NCBI GenBank assembly: GCA_964035545.1
Contig: OZ037766.1
Location: 8,689,722 to 8,753,721, forward strand
DNA from: Bugula neritina
Taxonomy: Eukaryota; Bryozoa; Gymnolaemata; Cheilostomatida; Bugulidae
Reading direction: 5' to 3'
DNA: 64,000 bases
The translations under genes were made by a program, and so were the position numbers. Under the pieces are notes generated by a model. It ran no database searches. It was not told the origin of the DNA and saw nothing but the letters and a program-made list of their open reading frames with translations. Shown here one piece after another: positions 51,531 to 63,826 of this stretch. Position 1 is the stretch's first letter. Every line of letters starts with the position of its first letter.

Positions 51531-54500
51531 TATTGAGTTGTTTGTAACAAGCACCTTTGTATATTCCTAAAATGACACCATGTGATCTTTATTAATTGAA
51601 AGTTAAAATGATTCATAGAAGCTACGCTATATCAAATTACAGTAACACTAAACACTATCAGTCAAACCAACTGACGTCAATGGAATACCCCAGCTATGCA
51701 GGAACTTTGAGGTGCGCACAAGTCGTTGGTATGATAAGATATAAATCATAACTTATACATCACAGTTTTATGTAAACCACCCGCCTGACTGTGAATAGGG
51801 CGGCAGTTTAATAAGTTTATTAAAAAGCAAAGTGGGTGCATCTATAAAACACTCAGCATAAGAAAGCCTTTTGTTAGCAAGATGAGCATAGTTGTGAAGT
51901 GAAATAACCAGCAGATGTTGTACACATGGTGATTGGTCTTGATGCAAAGCCACTATCTATGTTGTTATAATATATTAATACTAGTTGCTGCTGTTAAATC
52001 TATTAAGCAGTATGAGAGTTTCACAACATAATAATATTTGTATGCAGTACCTTAACATTATACCTTTCTGTAGATAAGTTTTAATTTTTTCAATATCTGC
52101 ATAATTTCTATATCCTAATTTTTTACTAGGGTGTAAATATTTCTTTGCAAATTTCAACTCATTGAGATTGTAGCAGCTATGGTCTAAAATAATAATAATA
52201 ATAATAAAATGAAGACTTCTTACTCTACGGAAGTTACAAATTTCACTCCAAAAAGGAAACAAAGCACAACAGAATACATGTGTTACAGTATGGGAAAGTT
52301 GAAAATAGTTTTATAACACTGCTATTGCATAGCAGGTGCACTTCAGCAATGAAATCGGGGCAGCTAAGAGTGGAAGGAGGGCAAAGTTGGTGTTGCAAAA
52401 TAGCTATTGAATTTAAAAATATGACCAATATTGTAATTTTTCTAAGACCTAATTATTTAGACAAATTCTGAATAACAATTTTGCACATCAACCTTTATGT
52501 ATTATGTATTGTACACATGTACCGTTGCAAATCATGGATATTGACTATCATTTGTGATTTTAAATCTGAAATGAAATCAATCCTTAAGTTTTTCAAATAT
52601 AATTTTGGTCGCCAGGCAACTCTAAAGAATTTTCTAGAAATATTTTCATTACTACCATTTGGCTAGTTAAAACTCAAAATGTTACATAGATAGACTACAT
52701 AAGGGAGTTAAGGACTAAAATTGCACAGCAGTAACTGGCTATATAATGAATCTATCTAAGTGTAGCAACAACATTCAGTTTGCTTGCATGTTGTTTATAT
52801 TATAACTTATAAGTGCATGCATAGATTGTCAAAAGTTGGGTTGACATTAATTAGTATGTTATGTAAGAAAAGACATGATGAACTCAGACATACGAAGCTC
52901 ACCGAGTATAAAGGGTCACCTATGTGGCAAATCATAGAATATAAATCCTACTCAACATAACCCCGTGGTGATTAATTTGTGTGCAGCCGACGTCAAGTGA
53001 TCATGTGCCTGGGATAGCAAGTTGTATAAGCTGATAATAAATGTGTATTAGCACTTATAATGGACTCTCAACCAAAAGTATGTTTTCTTATCAGCTTTCA
53101 GATATGATTAAAATGGTAGAATGATATGATAGCATTTAGCGTGGAATGTAGCCTATGGTTCAGGAATTTGAAATTTTTTTATTTTCCAAAATATGTTTCA
53201 TAGTTAACACTTAACTGCACTTGTATGCATTAATTTTGCTTATAGATGAACTGAAAATAGTTATATTCACGTGGATATAGCTTATTAAAAAATTAATCAA
53301 TAAGTAAACAACTAGTGCAGTTGAAAATGTTTTGTGTTGTCTGATGTATCAGAAGTTATCCAAGTATGCATAAACTACTTTTCTTGTTGTAGTTTATGTG
53401 ATGTAAATGTCATTCAACGTGGTTACAAAGCAACCTCTCTCCCTGACAAGGATGACCCTAACTGCTCCATGACGTTTACTGTATATAGATGTTCACCATT
53501 TTTAAAATAAACAGAAGGTTGAGCAAGAAAACAGTTGGTAATTTATTTACAGAATGCCAATACAGGATAGATACAAGGCTATCTTTTTGTATAACTATCG
53601 TCAGGGAAAGCCGAAAAGGTCATGTTTAAACAAAAAATTGAAAAATCTACACTTTCTACTCATGATTTCACGAGATTATAGGCTAGTAACTATCAGTGCA
53701 GTCTTTATTGTAAAAATTGTAAAAACTACAAGCTTATTGTTCAAAGCTGCAGCAAGATTTTCATTTTATTTTCTCATATACTATATAACCCAAATATGTA
53801 ACGTTTGTGGAAGACAGAACATTATTTTATGTTTTTTTATGCACTAAAATAGTTACATGAATAAGTTAAAGAGCTCTGTAAAAGAATTAATAAGCTGCCT
53901 TGCACACGCGTACATTTAAACTTAATTCAATTCTATATATTTTCATTTTTCTCATAAATTATACTTTAGAGTTTAAATTCACATTACAGTAATCTTTAAT
54001 ATCACAGATTGGAAGCATTTCTAATGTTCTCATCCCAAAATTATTAAAAGTTAACACTCTAAACTCACTAAAGTCTAGACTCTAGATCATTAGCTGCCGT
54101 GAGTTACACAAAAATGATGCTAGGGAGCAAGCTGCTTATAACACACTGGTAGACCGTGAAATGTGCTTTGAGGCATTAGATACTTTCAGCTTTATTGTGA
54201 AAAAATAGGCGTTCTCAGCTAAGATTTCCATAGCGCCATTTTCATCATACCAAGTTTCCTTCTATGCTCATAACCTGTAGCTTTACATCATATGCTTACA
54301 ACCCCACGCTTGATTACATTTCATCTGTATTTCCTTACCCATACTGTCATGTATGCTAAAATATGCTAATGACCTTACATGGATAATAGATACTATTGAT
54401 CTTATATTTTAATAATATATTTTGCCCTTTCAATTCAATATACTACATATTTTATTAATTTTGTTTTATTATTTAGTTTTGTTTATAATGGATCGGCTCA

Positions 54501-54769
54501 TTATAAGAAAACAGAAATTTACATGAACAGCAGATTTTCACCAATATAAAATACAAGAAAAATAGTCACTGTATGGTTAATACCAGAACAAATGAACAAG
54601 TCTGTATGTACATCGTGATAATTCCTTACTGCATAACAGCCAGAACGTTAACACATCATATTATAAATAATTCAGAGTACACATGAGAAAAATATTACTC
54701 TAATTATGAGATGCAAATATCACACAGCACAATTTATCGTCTAAAAGATTTTAAAATGCCATCATAGGC
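51531..54769. other. Intergenic region with one weak exon candidate
   Basis: Mostly AT-rich DNA, with an ATA/AAT triplet run at about 52188-52207. Only the candidate exon at 53393-53510 stood out. Confidence 0.5.
53393..53510 (+). CDS. Weak candidate terminal exon, unrecognised
   Basis: After a TTCTTGTTGTAG acceptor, a 38-codon frame entered in phase 2 reads LCDVNVIQRGYKATSLPDKD and ends SPFLK before TAA, with AATAAA overlapping the stop region. Codon use looks coding. An upstream ATG exon (MDSQPK at 53060-53077, before GTATGT) is out of phase, so no complete model was found. Confidence 0.25.
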
Positions 54770-57700
54770 TCAGCTTCGCACGGGCAGGTCAGGTTGAACT
54801 AGTCTGCTCTCCCGTTCCTTATTCTGTGTATGTTCAATGAGCTTCCTCATGACTGGACCGTCAAACTGTTCTGGTGTTTCCTCAACACCTTCAACAATAA
54901 AATAATACATCACAACGTCACTACTGATCATATAAATAGCACACATATGCCATTAAGACTTGGCAAAGAAGCAATACCAAACTTCTATCATGAAGAAGAG
55001 CATAACCAGTAGCTCGACAGTTTCAATAAAAAGTTTGAAACACACTTTTATGACAAAATGATTCTGTTAAGAGTTTAAAATAAAAAAGAATAGAAATATG
55101 AAAAAAAACCACTGGATCAAGGCAACATTAGAAACCTTGAAACTGAGTGTGCAAAATCTGGTGAAATAAAAAGTTTATATGAACAGTTTGAAAACTGCAA
55201 GATGAAAAACAATCTCAAAAACTCACTACTCATCTTTAAAATATTTGGTAGTTCCATAATTTTTTCAATGGAGCTGCAAGGTAAAGCTTATAGAGAGCAA
55301 AATAGAGAGTTTCTCTTCACGTACCTGAAGCCCAATAGTATATCTCCCAGTCATTGCTCGGCAAGTTTATTATTTTATCGTATTCCATCAACTCAACTTC
55401 TGACATCGAGTCCAAATACTTGTGAGCAAAGGTGCTGTTGTAAAAGTAGAGAAGCCAGGTGAGATATTGCAAAATAAATCCATCAAACGCAACAATTAGA
55501 TCTGCACAAATGCATACATAAATTCTCAAAACAATAAAGGAAATTGAATGAAGGGCAGTTGTTGTGATAATTTTATATTTTAGAAATAAAATCACCATTT
55601 AGTTTTTTCTGAATTTAATTTAAATAACCATGTTTTGTTACTGTTATAAATGATAACTTTACAACACTGCAATAGGCAGGTGTTTGGCAATCTGCAGTGT
55701 CATATTGTATGTTACATAACAGTTCAGTTACTTTATTCTACACCCATTTTATAGCTACTGCTCATATTTATACTAAATATGTAGTTAATTATTTGAGTAA
55801 TAACAAACGATGACTGCACTCCACTTAGAGCTGCTATTTCTCAGTTAGATGATTTAAAACTGCCTGGTTTTCTTGAAAGTCACAATACTGTGCCAACTGA
55901 CTGCTATAAAACCTCAGACTGTCAGAGTGTCACTCACAGTTTTGCAATTATAGGTATATGGCAAACAGCAATTTAAAAGTATAGACTGGATAGTGGAATT
56001 TGATAGATGTATGCAAACCTTAGTTAACAGAATACACGCAAATAGCAATCTCTGCCACAGGCTATGTGTACTTTACCTAAGAACTAAATCTGTTTCTTTT
56101 ATGCCACGTTTTCGAGACTGGTATAGAAGCCTGGCTCTCTTTTGTTGAACAGATTCCTCTGGCTTTGCTGAATATACTGGAATTTCCACATAAGTGGTGT
56201 CTCCACAAATGCTATTAGTCACTGAGAGGTTTCTTCTACATAGTTTAGCAACACTTGACTGCCAGCAAAACACAAGTATTTAAGTAAATAGATTATGACT
56301 ATGATCCATAACTAAATACTTAGCAATAAAAAAACTCTATAAGTTTGTAGTTACTATCCCTGTGAGAATCTCTGATGAAAAGGGTTTTTATAAAGTGGAC
56401 TTTTTCTGAAGTGACACAAGAACAATTATAAATAACTGGATGCTCGTCTTAACATCAACGCAGATGTTTGGACTTAACCATTGACTCTGTGTTTACTAGA
56501 CCATGCCTAACCACTGCACCACTACTGCTCTCTAAGATAGTGAGCAATAAAATTGAAGCAATATTAACATGCTTCTTTTTTACCAAGACTGATGAGGCTA
56601 CTATTAGCCAGCGCCTGTAGTGATCACAAAAGACATATTTGAAGTTTATTAGCAAATTACAAATAGTTCTACAGTTGTTAAGTTTCAGTTTTAGTAGAAA
56701 CTCAGTTACTGAGACACGTATGTTACTATTATATTTATTATGGATTTATTAAAAGTAGTTGTGCCAGCCTTTGATAATGATGGCTCATTGATTGAACAGA
56801 AAGCTTTGGAAAACTGCTTACAAACATGTTTTTTTAGCTCAAGCGTAAACTTATCATTGAAGGAGCAATTTTAACTAAACTTGAAACAGAGCATTGCAAC
56901 AATAAAACAACATGCAGTTATCAAACAGCCATCTGCTCAAAATCAAATTTTCAAGCTTTTCAAGGCCAGAAGATTGCAACCTTTTATAAGCATGTGTAAT
57001 GGTTAATAAATTCAGCCAAACCAGATTATCTAGCAAAAATAGAAGACAGGTGACTCTAAAAAGATACTTTTCCAACCTTCATGCTGAACACATATGTTTT
57101 TAAACAGCTCTACACTTGACAGTAAGTATGAGGTTGAACCATTCTGATTGGGAAATATCAAATTCAGTGATTCTCTTCATGATCATTTCATTAATGACGA
57201 ATGATTTATAAAAACTTGAATTATAATACTAAAACTAAAAGTGGAAGTAAATCTTAATTCTTATAGTTATAGTAATAGCTAAATTTCAACTTGGAAGAAA
57301 ATGCAGAGCTTTTAGACTTAGTTTTACTACTAGTACTAGTACTACTGCTGCTAGTACTAGTAGTGGTACCTGTACTACTACTACTACTCCTAGTACTACT
57401 CAACTTTCATCTGCTTATGATGAACTATTAAATTCAAATCGGTCAATAAACACTCGATCTGCTAAGAGAGGAAAACCAACATCAATTTTTGCATCCTCAC
57501 AGACCTTTCACAACAGTTTTCTCCCTCGAAGCATCAGAGATTTGAGGATACCACCTCATAACACAAACTCAGCTTAGCTATGTGCTAAAACCCCTTTACA
57601 TTACAATTAAATATGCAAACTTAGCTAAATGCTAGAATAGATACATTTCAACACATGGTAAACCCAAACAAAAACAACATAAGAGGCACTCATAATTTCG

Positions 57701-58310
57701 CGCCTGTAGGTGTTAGCAGAGTGTTCTAATTCTTACGAAGTGAGTTACGAGGTGAGTTACTACTACTACTAGTAGTAGTAGTACTAGTGGTACTAATAGT
57801 ACTAGGTTTAGTAACTTAAACTAGTACCCATGTGGCATGGCCATACTTATACTGATACTCATACTCAGTCAAAGTCATACTGATAGTTAATCACTGAAAG
57901 TGAATGTGATACTCATAGTCATAGTCATACTGATCCAGATCTGACAGTGACTACGTCTACTGAGTAGGGACGTGCCTACAGAGTCTTATACTTATAGTTT
58001 ATTCATCTTACTTGAATTGTTAGTCGCGTATTTTGATGTCTGAAAAATCTCACAGCAAATACAAGATTGTTTACTGAAGTAACAGACATAACCAAAGGCA
58101 AATTCGATGTTAATAATCTGGATTTTAGAAATATTACTACGAAATTAGCCCGCTACGTTATGTTACTAGTATAGTTTGTAACCAGTGTACCAACCAAGAT
58201 ATCGGGGCTATGCATAAGCAGCACGTCTAAGTTAATTCTTATTTGAAATAAAAAGGCTATTGAAATTTTGTGAAGTTACATAATTTTTAAAGGAGTTACC
58301 TCCTCAACAT
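54770..58310 (-). CDS. SDHAF2: Succinate dehydrogenase assembly factor 2, mitochondrial (SdhE/Sdh5 family), 4 exons
   Basis: It attaches FAD to the flavoprotein subunit of complex II in the mitochondrial matrix. Minus-strand exons: 58310-58300, 56253-56077, 55434-55325, 54888-54770; 138 residues. Exon 1 codes only MLR and part of Ser; joined to exon 2 it gives [15 protein letters not shown], a basic, acid-free presequence typical of mitochondrial import. The body has the family core: [19 protein letters not shown] (the RGxxE flavinylation motif), the helix ending in [17 protein letters not shown], and a variable C-terminus. The AAG acceptor of exon 2 was preferred over the CAG five bases upstream because only it keeps phase with exon 1. 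The C-terminus after QPDLPVRS is a little shorter than in human (166 residues overall). The gene is head to head with the ORF at 58389. Confidence 0.9.
56254..58299 (-). other. SDHAF2 intron 1 with ACT/AGT repeat patches
   Basis: A 2-kb intron without a supported internal exon. It holds degenerate ACT/AGT patches at about 57320-57410 (TACTAGTACTAGTACTACTG) and 57750-57960. Confidence 0.6.
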
Positions 58311-58388
58311 AGCGAGAAACCAGAAGTTTTCAACTCCTAAAATGGCAACTTGGGACTGTCGAACGCAAAATGTATCTTTTCCAGTTCA

Positions 58389-58733
58389 ATGGTCGAGCGT
58401 ATCGATTGCAACTTGCACGCAGTAGCCAGAGTGATTATATATATATTATATGCAAAAACTGTTCAACCCTATGTAGCAGCCACCACACCATTTTTAGACA
58501 TTAAAATGCAGCCGGTCCAAAAATCAATGAGGAGTTACCACAGCCAGAAAACAAATCTGCTGCAAGCCACTTACAGGCTGAAGCAAAACTTCAGGGAACA
58601 AGTAGATTTTTCAACATGCCATGTTGAAAGGACGCCTGCCAGCCAACCATGCACCCTCACTCCACTCAAACAGGAACAAGCAAATTTAGTACTCATGTAT
58701 CTTATTTTTAATCTAGAATGTTTATGTTGTTAG
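58389..58733 (+). CDS. Small unrecognised ORF, head to head with SDHAF2
   Basis: A 114-codon frame starts at ATG 58389 (MVERIDCNLHAVARV) and ends at TAG 58733. It includes a polar middle (QKSMRSYHSQKTNLLQATYR) and a hydrophobic, Cys-containing end (LYLIF-like, ending ECLCC). The start lies only 79 bp from the SDHAF2 start on the opposite strand, as for a shared promoter. An ATG at 58342 in another frame opens a 26-codon upstream ORF. No family was recognised, and part may be intronic (CCATTTTTAG at about 58487-58496 resembles an acceptor). Confidence 0.4.
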   Translation: MVERIDCNLHAVARVIIYILYAKTVQPYVAATTPFLDIKMQPVQKSMRSYHSQKTNLLQATYRLKQNFREQVDFSTCHVERTPASQPCTLTPLKQEQANLVLMYLIFNLECLCC

Positions 58734-59024
58734 AACAAAATTAATTATTTGTGTTACCAGGCACAATCAACATTGATTTCATCTTTAATGGCAAAGCAAT
58801 TCATCTAAGCCACACAATAATATTATAGCTTATGGTCACCAGTTCAGAATTGAGCCTGTTCATGCATTTTATGGATGCAATTGGCACTTGGCAGAATAAA
58901 ATAACCAAACAAATGGTGGTAGTGTGTACATGATATATTTCTGTAGAATATACACATTGTTGTAATCGATCCATAAATTGTTGACATTATTGAATAGCAG
59001 TTTGGTACTCCAACAATGTAAACT

Positions 59025-61053
59025 CTATTTCTTGGTGGCCTCTTCTTCCTTAGCATATGTTTGAAGAAGCTCAGCCTTCTTTTGGTTGAGTCTCTCCTCA
59101 CGACGTCTGCGAGCTTCACGGACCTTGTGTCGTCTGGCATCAGCTTGGTCACTGTAACACAGAATAATCTCTTGTAGTTACAACTAAATGGACAACAAAA
59201 TTATCATATTTTGGTCTCTGACCTTCTCCATCTGAAACTGACTTTTTGGGGCACGCTTACCTGAGCTGTTTAGATCTAGCTTGGTCAGCCTTCTTTTTGT
59301 GAATGTGTTCCATGAGTGTTCGCTTGTTCTTGAACACATTACCCTTACATTTGAGGTAAAGAGAATGATACCTAGAAAAAGAGACCATTTGCTTTAACAA
59401 TATAAATATTGTATACAATATGAACAGTATGTTTCAACTATATAAATATTGTATGCAATATGAACAGTCAACATAGCATCAACTATGCCAACCTGAAAAG
59501 ATTACCAATTAATCTTGCATTGAGCTTCTACAGCATCTAGCTTTTACATAGAGCTGGGCATTGCCATGCTGAACTTGCAAACTTTAAGACGCAAACAGTA
59601 TTAAGGTTATTTGTCTAAGGGAAATACGGTTCCTGATGAACTTACAGATGCTTATCAATCTTCTTGGATTCCCTGTACTTTTTAAGCAAACGCCTCAATA
59701 CTCTTTGTCTTCTCATCCACAACACCTGAATTTTTTAGAGAAGCAAATTTCAATAGTTATTCACTCTGGCAAGCTCTTAATAACCTTTTATGAATGATAT
59801 ACTAGTGTTATAATTTTGCAACAACGGCCATATGAAGGTATAAATTGATGAAAGTACAATAGTGTTGTTAATTCTCACCAATATACGATTACAAACTCAA
59901 AGCACAATCAATTTATACTATGTAAATATTAAAAAATGCACATAATGCAATACAAGCAATGCTGATCATTAAACGGCCTATTACCTTGGTTGGCATACGG
60001 GCATTTGCAGTACCCTTTCGTTTTCCAGGACCTGTGTGCCTGCCTTTTCTTCGGGCTATGGCATTACGTCTGACTCTCCAACGAGAATGAATCACTACGG
60101 GTTTTCTAATGATGAGACCATCCTTTATCAACTTTCTAATGTTCTGTCCTAAATCACATAAGATATTGCAATGAATAAAATTAATGCTGTCAAAATTATC
60201 AATAATTGCTGTGAAAGATAAACCAATGCACAGGTTGACCGTTATCATACTCACTTGATCATAATTTAGATGACCAAGTATGAAAATAAGACTCAAAATG
60301 AGAATGAGGATCTGGGTTAGGGTATTACTTACTAGAGTTAGCATTGTTGATTTCATTAGTTTCATTGGGATCAAGCCAAACCTTGTTTTTCCCACATTTC
60401 ATCACAGCGGACGCAAGCCGCTTCTGTAGTCGCAGCGTACTATATAAGAGAAGAAAACCGAGGAAAGTTAAAAATAAAAAATTAGTTGTTAGCATTGTAC
60501 CACTTTGTTTCATCTTTGAATTGACATGTTGATGCTGTGATCATATGCATATCTTCAGTTGCATCGATTAAATATTAACATATTATACTATAAAACTAAA
60601 TGTAATTTAGTAACTAACCGTCATTTAGCTTATCACTTATTTATATTATCAATCAGTTTCACATTTACTTGCAACATCTACACGATTATCATAATGATAA
60701 TGTTTGTTCAAGTCTAACTGAAACTCGTGAATATAATGAGTTTCACTGCGAAATTTGAGTCTTAATTACAATTAGATAACCGTTATAGCAAATTTATTAC
60801 ACAATAATTCTTAAACACCCAAAGTGAACTCTAAAACAGTAACCCGAAGTTTAACATGCAGCGTTGTCATTCGTCATTGAAAGTTACTCAATACTCATAC
60901 TGAATTAAACCAAATTTAGCTTTGCTTTCCGTTATAATTGCACAATAATAAAAACTTTAAAGTTTAAATATTGTAAAAAAATGTGTTTTGAAGATGAAAA
61001 ATACTGTAAAGAGCGTATAACTATGAAATTAAAAGAAAATAGTCTTACCTCAT
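59025..61053 (-). CDS. RPL19: 60S ribosomal protein L19 (eL19), 6 exons
   Basis: eL19 is a large-subunit protein with a long helix that forms an inter-subunit bridge. Minus-strand exons: 61053-61049 (ATG AG), 60439-60333, 60148-59985, 59725-59646, 59371-59261, 59151-59025; 197 residues against 196 in human. The product starts [18 protein letters not shown], followed by [18 protein letters not shown], the conserved GLIIRKP and [19 protein letters not shown] region, and [16 protein letters not shown]. It ends with the Arg/Lys/Glu-rich helix ([19 protein letters not shown]). All junctions agree in phase. The start codon again sits in a tiny first exon, and the minus strand upstream reads GGTTCTTTTTCAACC, a TOP-like tract about 25 bases before the ATG. 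Confidence 0.98.
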
Positions 61054-61077
61054 GGCTGCCACTTCAATATGGAGGTT

Positions 61078-61086
61078 GAAAAAGAA
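61078..61086 (-). promoter_or_regulatory. TOP-like pyrimidine tract of RPL19
   Basis: The minus strand reads TTCTTTTTC about 25-33 bases upstream of the ATG, at a place and with a CTTTTTC core matching the RPS23 tract. The cap site is inferred. Confidence 0.45.
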
Positions 61087-61429
61087 CCTTTCACGTCGGA
61101 TAACCGGAAGATACCACACGAACATGTAGGTAAATTCGAGGCTGTTGCATTTTTTATTATAGTTTTTAGTTTATAATTCATTATGTCAATAATTTTGTTT
61201 ATTTTTTATTATTTTATTAATGAATTGATAAAATCAACAATATTGTGTGAATATTTACCAACGTTCGCATTTACATTATTATTGTGTAAAAGCAGTGTAA
61301 TAATATAATTGCAAGTGCAGCTTAGTCCAATTAGAAGGCGATGGCAATAAACGCAGTACTTAGCACGTGGTAGCCGGACTACAATCAAGTGCGTTTGGTT
61401 TCGCTTTTACTTTTAGCAATGCAAATTTC

Positions 61430-62110
61430 AATTTGTAATATAAATAATTATTGCGTTTACTAATAGTAATACCCACAGTACTACCATTAGTAATAATTAT
61501 TTAATACTTTAAAACATTTACATAAGCCAGGGTGTTGATACTAGTAAAAGTTTCAAGGATAACTGTAAAATTGATTATTTTATTTGATATTTTTCAGTTT
61601 GTTTCAAATTCATCTACTTCTACTTCTAGTGATCTACTACTACTAGTACTGGTACTACTAGTACTGCTACTATTACACTTACAAGTACTTGTATTTTTAA
61701 CTTACTGTTAGTGGTAATGTTACACCTACACTTGCAGGTACTGTTACTGTTATATAATAATATTTAGATAGACTTACAGTTATTGTTGCACTTGCACTCT
61801 TACAGTTACTGTTAGTCACTTAGTGTTACTTTAACTTAGTCTTAGTCACTCTTACCGTTGCTCGTAGTATCAGTATAACTATAAGTATAAGTAACTAATA
61901 CTATAAATAAGTCTAAACTCTAAGAGTAAGAGTAAGTCATAGTGATACTCATACTGATACTCATACTGATAGTCATACTGATACCGAATTGGTGAGTCTC
62001 AGTCTCATACTCACTTCCATACCTTGAAGCAATAGTTATATTTATACTTATACTTGTAGCCACTAGACCTGGTGAGTAAATTAGCTTTACTTTTACGGTT
62101 AGTGATAACA
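61430..62110. repeat. Degenerate ACT/AGT, GTTACT and CATACTGATA simple repeats
   Basis: Several related hexamer-like words succeed one another without a fixed period, as in the patches at 2.4, 39.4 and 57.3 kb. Confidence 0.75.
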
Positions 62111-63327
62111 AGAATAAAAGGCAATATTCACATTGGGTGGCTTAAGGTTACTTGTACTTCTACTACTTGTAGTTATAATTTTTCTCTTCGTATTTATATT
62201 TATTTATGCCAACATCTTTTTCATCTGTAACAACAATAATAATAATTAATCTGTAATCTAAATAGAAAATTTCCCTATCTCAATATGATACTAGTAAATT
62301 TTAACTAACCTTATGCTTATGGCAGCCCTTTATTAAGGACAATTGGATACTTCAGGCCCTCTGATTTCATTTGATCTACATCTTTCTGGGGTGAGGTCTT
62401 ACGCCTAGTTTTTGCATGAAATTTAACTTTAAGTTTTAGTTTATGACTGACTTCAAATTAAATCAATGATTATGATAGCATTTTTTGTATCATTGGCCAG
62501 TTTTAGACTTACTGATTGTAGTCAATATATTTTCACATGGCAATGTAGAAACAAATAATACAGAAAAGAAGTATTCCCTATTATCCAGTAATAATTTACA
62601 ATAAGTAAGCTCCAAGCTCCTTATCGTTAAATCAAAGCTGGCTGTGTAATTATTAATTAATGCTGTTAGATAGTTAAATCTAGCCCTGGCACATATTATG
62701 CAAAGTGAGTAAGGTAAATGTTAACCTTTTTAATGGTATAAAAAGTACCAGGTGGTGAAAGACCTTTAAACTCGTCATTGTACTTAGTAAGTCTAATTTC
62801 TTGGAAATCGAAATGCTCACCATCATTTTTTTAATATCATGATTGTAGATTGAGCTTGTCAATGTGAAAAAAAACAACAAAAAACCTGTTCATACAAACC
62901 CTTATAATTGCTGATTTTATATTATATGTGCACCGACAAGCTTTTTTCTTAACCTTTAGCTTGTTTATATACCTCGCAGTTCAAACTATAGTAATAATAA
63001 TATCTGTAAATAAACTGTAAATGACTTTCTGCCAATGCCTTATGGTTTGTTTATGTTAGTTACATGTTTATTAATAGCAGCTCACATAAGTATCATTATG
63101 TTGTTGCATAGGTTGAACAATAATATAGGTTACAACCATAACTACCTGATGCCACTTCTAATTTTTAATTTTTTTTTAATATACTTCAAACACTGTTGAA
63201 ATAGAATAATTTGCAGTATCATAGATAGCAAAGCAAATGTTTGAAAAATATAAGCTTATTATATATAATATATACATGTCAAAACTGAATATTGTAGAAT
63301 GCAAAAATTTAAAGCACTATTAATGTA

Positions 63328-63826
63328 ATGGCAAGAAGGAGTGTGTTTGAATTGTCCCGGGCTCTTCAGTTTTTCTCAGATGCTGGATTCTTCTCTATTT
63401 GTTACAATTCGTCAACTTCATTGCCTTCATACTATCAATATAAGGCTAATGGTGGACTTCTGTTGCACAACTTTATTAATGAATGGTATGGTATCACTAC
63501 GTATTATATCTTATATTTTTTAGTTTAGCAAATATAACATATTAATTGTAGCAGCAGATCCAAGTACTAAATGAATGGTGTGCGTTTTATTTCGCTTGGT
63601 GTGGCATTTTTTACTGTGGAGTGAAATATGTGTACAATCATTTATGTAAACTGTGGCTTACTTGCCAATCCCAATTTAGGGCTAATACATATTTTAGACT
63701 AAAATGGACCTATTGTTATTGTTATCTGCAGGTTTACTGCAAATGTAGCAATAAAAGATAATGTTTCCTTAGTGTCATCTCCTGTATTTTGTGAAGCAAA
63801 AACACCCCGAAGTTCTCTATCCACAG
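63328..63826 (+). CDS. 5' end of an unrecognised protein-coding gene (partial, runs off right edge)
   Basis: Exon 1 (63328-63485) starts at ATG with MARRSVFELSRALQFFSDAG, continues through a region rich in Tyr, Phe and Ser, and ends in FINEW with the Trp codon split by a GTATGG donor. Exon 2 (63732-63826) follows a CTGCAG acceptor in the matching phase (FTANVAIKDNVSLVSSPVF to LST) and ends at a GTTTTT donor in phase 1. The joined frame is open for about 84 residues. I do not recognise the family, and no signal peptide is evident. The remainder lies beyond position 64000. Confidence 0.6.

Larger units (their letters stand above)
61054..63327. other. Intergenic region between RPL19 and the right-edge gene
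   Basis: It contains the RPL19 promoter and long degenerate simple repeats at about 61430-62110. Those are ACT/AGT words such as CTACTACTAGTACTGG, then TGTTACTGTTA and CATACTGATACT runs. No exon was supported. The open frame at 61920-62111 on the minus strand is repeat-derived (SISMSISMSITM). Confidence 0.6.

Noticed and set aside
53554-53847. 97-codon plus-strand ORF
   Set aside because: Low-complexity Lys/Phe/Ile-rich translation of AT-rich DNA, without motif.
56073-56273. Start of SDHAF2 at an in-frame GTG near 56273
   Set aside because: No ATG there; the spliced 11-nt first exon at 58310 gives an ATG and a proper mitochondrial presequence.
59913-60395. 160-codon minus-strand ORF through RPL19
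   Set aside because: Read-through of an RPL19 intron between exons 2 and 3; the correct spliced product matches eL19.
61920-62111. Minus-strand ORF with SISMSISMSITM
   Set aside because: Translation of a CATACTGATA-type simple repeat.
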